This document shows positions 15,710-16,532 of a stretch of DNA of 16,532 bases, one piece after another. The notes below the pieces were generated by a model. The model saw nothing but the letters and a program-made list of their open reading frames with translations, was not told where the DNA came from and did not search any database. This DNA is from an uncultured Lachnospiraceae bacterium (lineage in GTDB: Bacteria; Bacillota; Clostridia; Lachnospirales; Lachnospiraceae). The position numbers and the translations under genes are program-made. The number at the start of each line of letters is the position of its first letter. The first letter of the stretch is position 1. The stretch spans positions 1-16,532 of the forward strand of contig CAKSAI010000037.1 of NCBI GenBank assembly GCA_934434905.1, given 5' to 3'.

Positions 15710-16532
15710 CTATGGTTGGGTAATTGCATCAATTCCCTGCCGGATCGTCAAGGTACGCGGCACGCCATATACCTTCGTGCCGTCACACGTGGTCCAGAAA
15801 GGAGTGACCGTTATCTTCTCGTCCAGTCTGCTGCTCGCATTGCTGACACTCAGTGTCACCGTGGCAAAATACTGGGATCCTGCATGGAATACCGTTGGTT
15901 CATAATTGAAGCTGATTCCGCCCTGGGAAGCCTGTATCCGTCTGTATACGGTTTTACTTGCCCGTTCTGCACCGTCTGTATTCTGGGCTGTCTGAACCTT
16001 GAAGCCAATGTTCTGATAGATCAGGCTGTTGGTGGAAGTAACCAGGCGCAGCCTTGCCTTCTCGGATTCAACGGTTGTATCGGTGGAAAGCTGTGCTTTC
16101 ACACTCAATACACTCTCGTCCACAAATCGCGCATATGCAGGCTGAGCCGGGCATTCTGATGAGATCTGAACTCCGCCGGAAGATAATGCAGTTCCTTCTG
16201 AACCATTCACGAAGATCTTACAATTTTTCTTCTCTGTGGCCTTCACCTTGATCCACTTTGTCGCCATGCCATTGACTGTAATGCTGACCTTTATATTCGC
16301 TCCGTCATCGACCGGCTCAAAAAGTACCCGTATGGGCAGCTTCTTCCCTGCTATCGTCTCTTCCGATTCCATTCCAAAGCTTGCTTTCGGAATGGATACC
16401 CAGCCATTCGTATTTCCATCGCTGTTAAGAACCGTATCTCCGAATCCTTCATTTATCATCGCTATGGAACCGGCACTTTCGTATCGGATCTCCATTCCGG
16501 CAGCATCCCAGTCGCTTGAGCCTCCGGTACCA
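15710..16532 (-). CDS. C-terminal part of a large surface or secreted beta-rich protein, N-terminus outside the window
   Basis: The frame is open to the right edge (reading GGSSDWDAAGMEIRYE just inside it), so ATG at 16495 is an internal methionine rather than the start. About 273 residues are visible. The first ~95 look like a beta sandwich (GWVSIPKASFG, IKVSITVNG). The final ~130 (SVLSVKAQLS, RLRLVTSTNSLIYQNIGFKV, SKTVYRRI, SQYFATVTLSVSN, ITVTPFWTTCDGTKVYGV) follow a pattern I have seen at the C-termini of Firmicutes surface proteins, near 'LRFVT.vdsL.Y..vGF'. No anchor or membrane helix is visible before the stop, so any attachment must be elsewhere in the protein. It is the first visible gene of the operon, 17 bp before the peptide gene. 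It could be a secreted glycosidase or adhesin; the catalytic part, if any, is off the edge. Confidence 0.8.
   Translation of the reverse strand, partial: GTGGSSDWDAAGMEIRYESAGSIAMINEGFGDTVLNSDGNTNGWVSIPKASFGMESEETIAGKKLPIRVLFEPVDDGANIKVSITVNGMATKWIKVKATEKKNCKIFVNGSEGTALSSGGVQISSECPAQPAYARFVDESVLSVKAQLSTDTTVESEKARLRLVTSTNSLIYQNIGFKVQTAQNTDGAERASKTVYRRIQASQGGISFNYEPTVFHAGSQYFATVTLSVSNASSRLDEKITVTPFWTTCDGTKVYGVPRTLTIRQGIDAITQP

Noticed and set aside
1..16532. CRISPR arrays, tRNA or rRNA genes, insertion sequences
   Set aside because: No spaced repeat array, cloverleaf, rRNA stretch, transposase frame or terminal inverted repeat was seen on either strand.

Overview
The window looks like a chromosomal stretch from a gut-type Clostridia bacterium, most likely Lachnospiraceae. 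This is inferred from the strong AGGAGG-type ribosome binding sites, protein styles typical of that group, a carbohydrate ABC transporter with no dedicated ATPase gene, and intermediate GC (hand counts of about 53-57% in tex lines). No rRNA, tRNA, insertion sequence or CRISPR array was seen. No gap between genes exceeds about 130 bases.

Left region (1-2742). The 5' part of tex is on the minus strand and runs off the left edge. Upstream of it on the same strand lies a two-gene MNT nucleotidyltransferase / HEPN pair, a toxin-antitoxin-like architecture, with a recognisable promoter. These two genes are visibly more AT-rich than tex. A second promoter fires the other way into a small membrane protein gene.

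Middle region (2743-4032, plus strand). A DUF4190-like two-helix membrane protein is followed by an AraC-family regulator with an N-terminal cupin. A 33-bp direct duplication and a terminator-like hairpin lie between them. The regulator's 3' end overlaps the last gene of the large minus-strand operon by 35 bp, tail to tail.

Right region (16532 down to 3998, minus strand). One tightly packed glycan-utilisation operon reads, in order of transcription: the C-terminal part of a large surface or secreted protein; a 35-residue peptide gene; a signal-peptide and membrane-anchored protein with two homologous modules and an InlB-type repeat; two CUT1-type permeases; a solute-binding lipoprotein; a second membrane-anchored, probably lectin-like protein; a TIM-barrel-like lipoprotein with an Asn-Asp-Glu-Pro motif; and a GH38 alpha-mannosidase. 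Gaps are mostly under 30 bp, and two pairs overlap. The likely logic is capture of an alpha-mannose-containing glycan at the surface by the anchored proteins, trimming by the lipoprotein enzyme, import by the ABC transporter using an ATPase encoded elsewhere, and removal of mannose in the cytosol by GH38. The convergent AraC protein is the obvious candidate regulator. The operon promoter lies beyond the right edge.

The most unusual items are the peptide gene buried in the operon, the pair of unrecognised membrane-anchored proteins flanking the transporter, the unassigned TIM-barrel lipoprotein, the HEPN protein without a canonical R-X4-6-H motif, and the duplicated segment that leaves the DUF4190 and AraC genes in one frame separated by a single stop codon.
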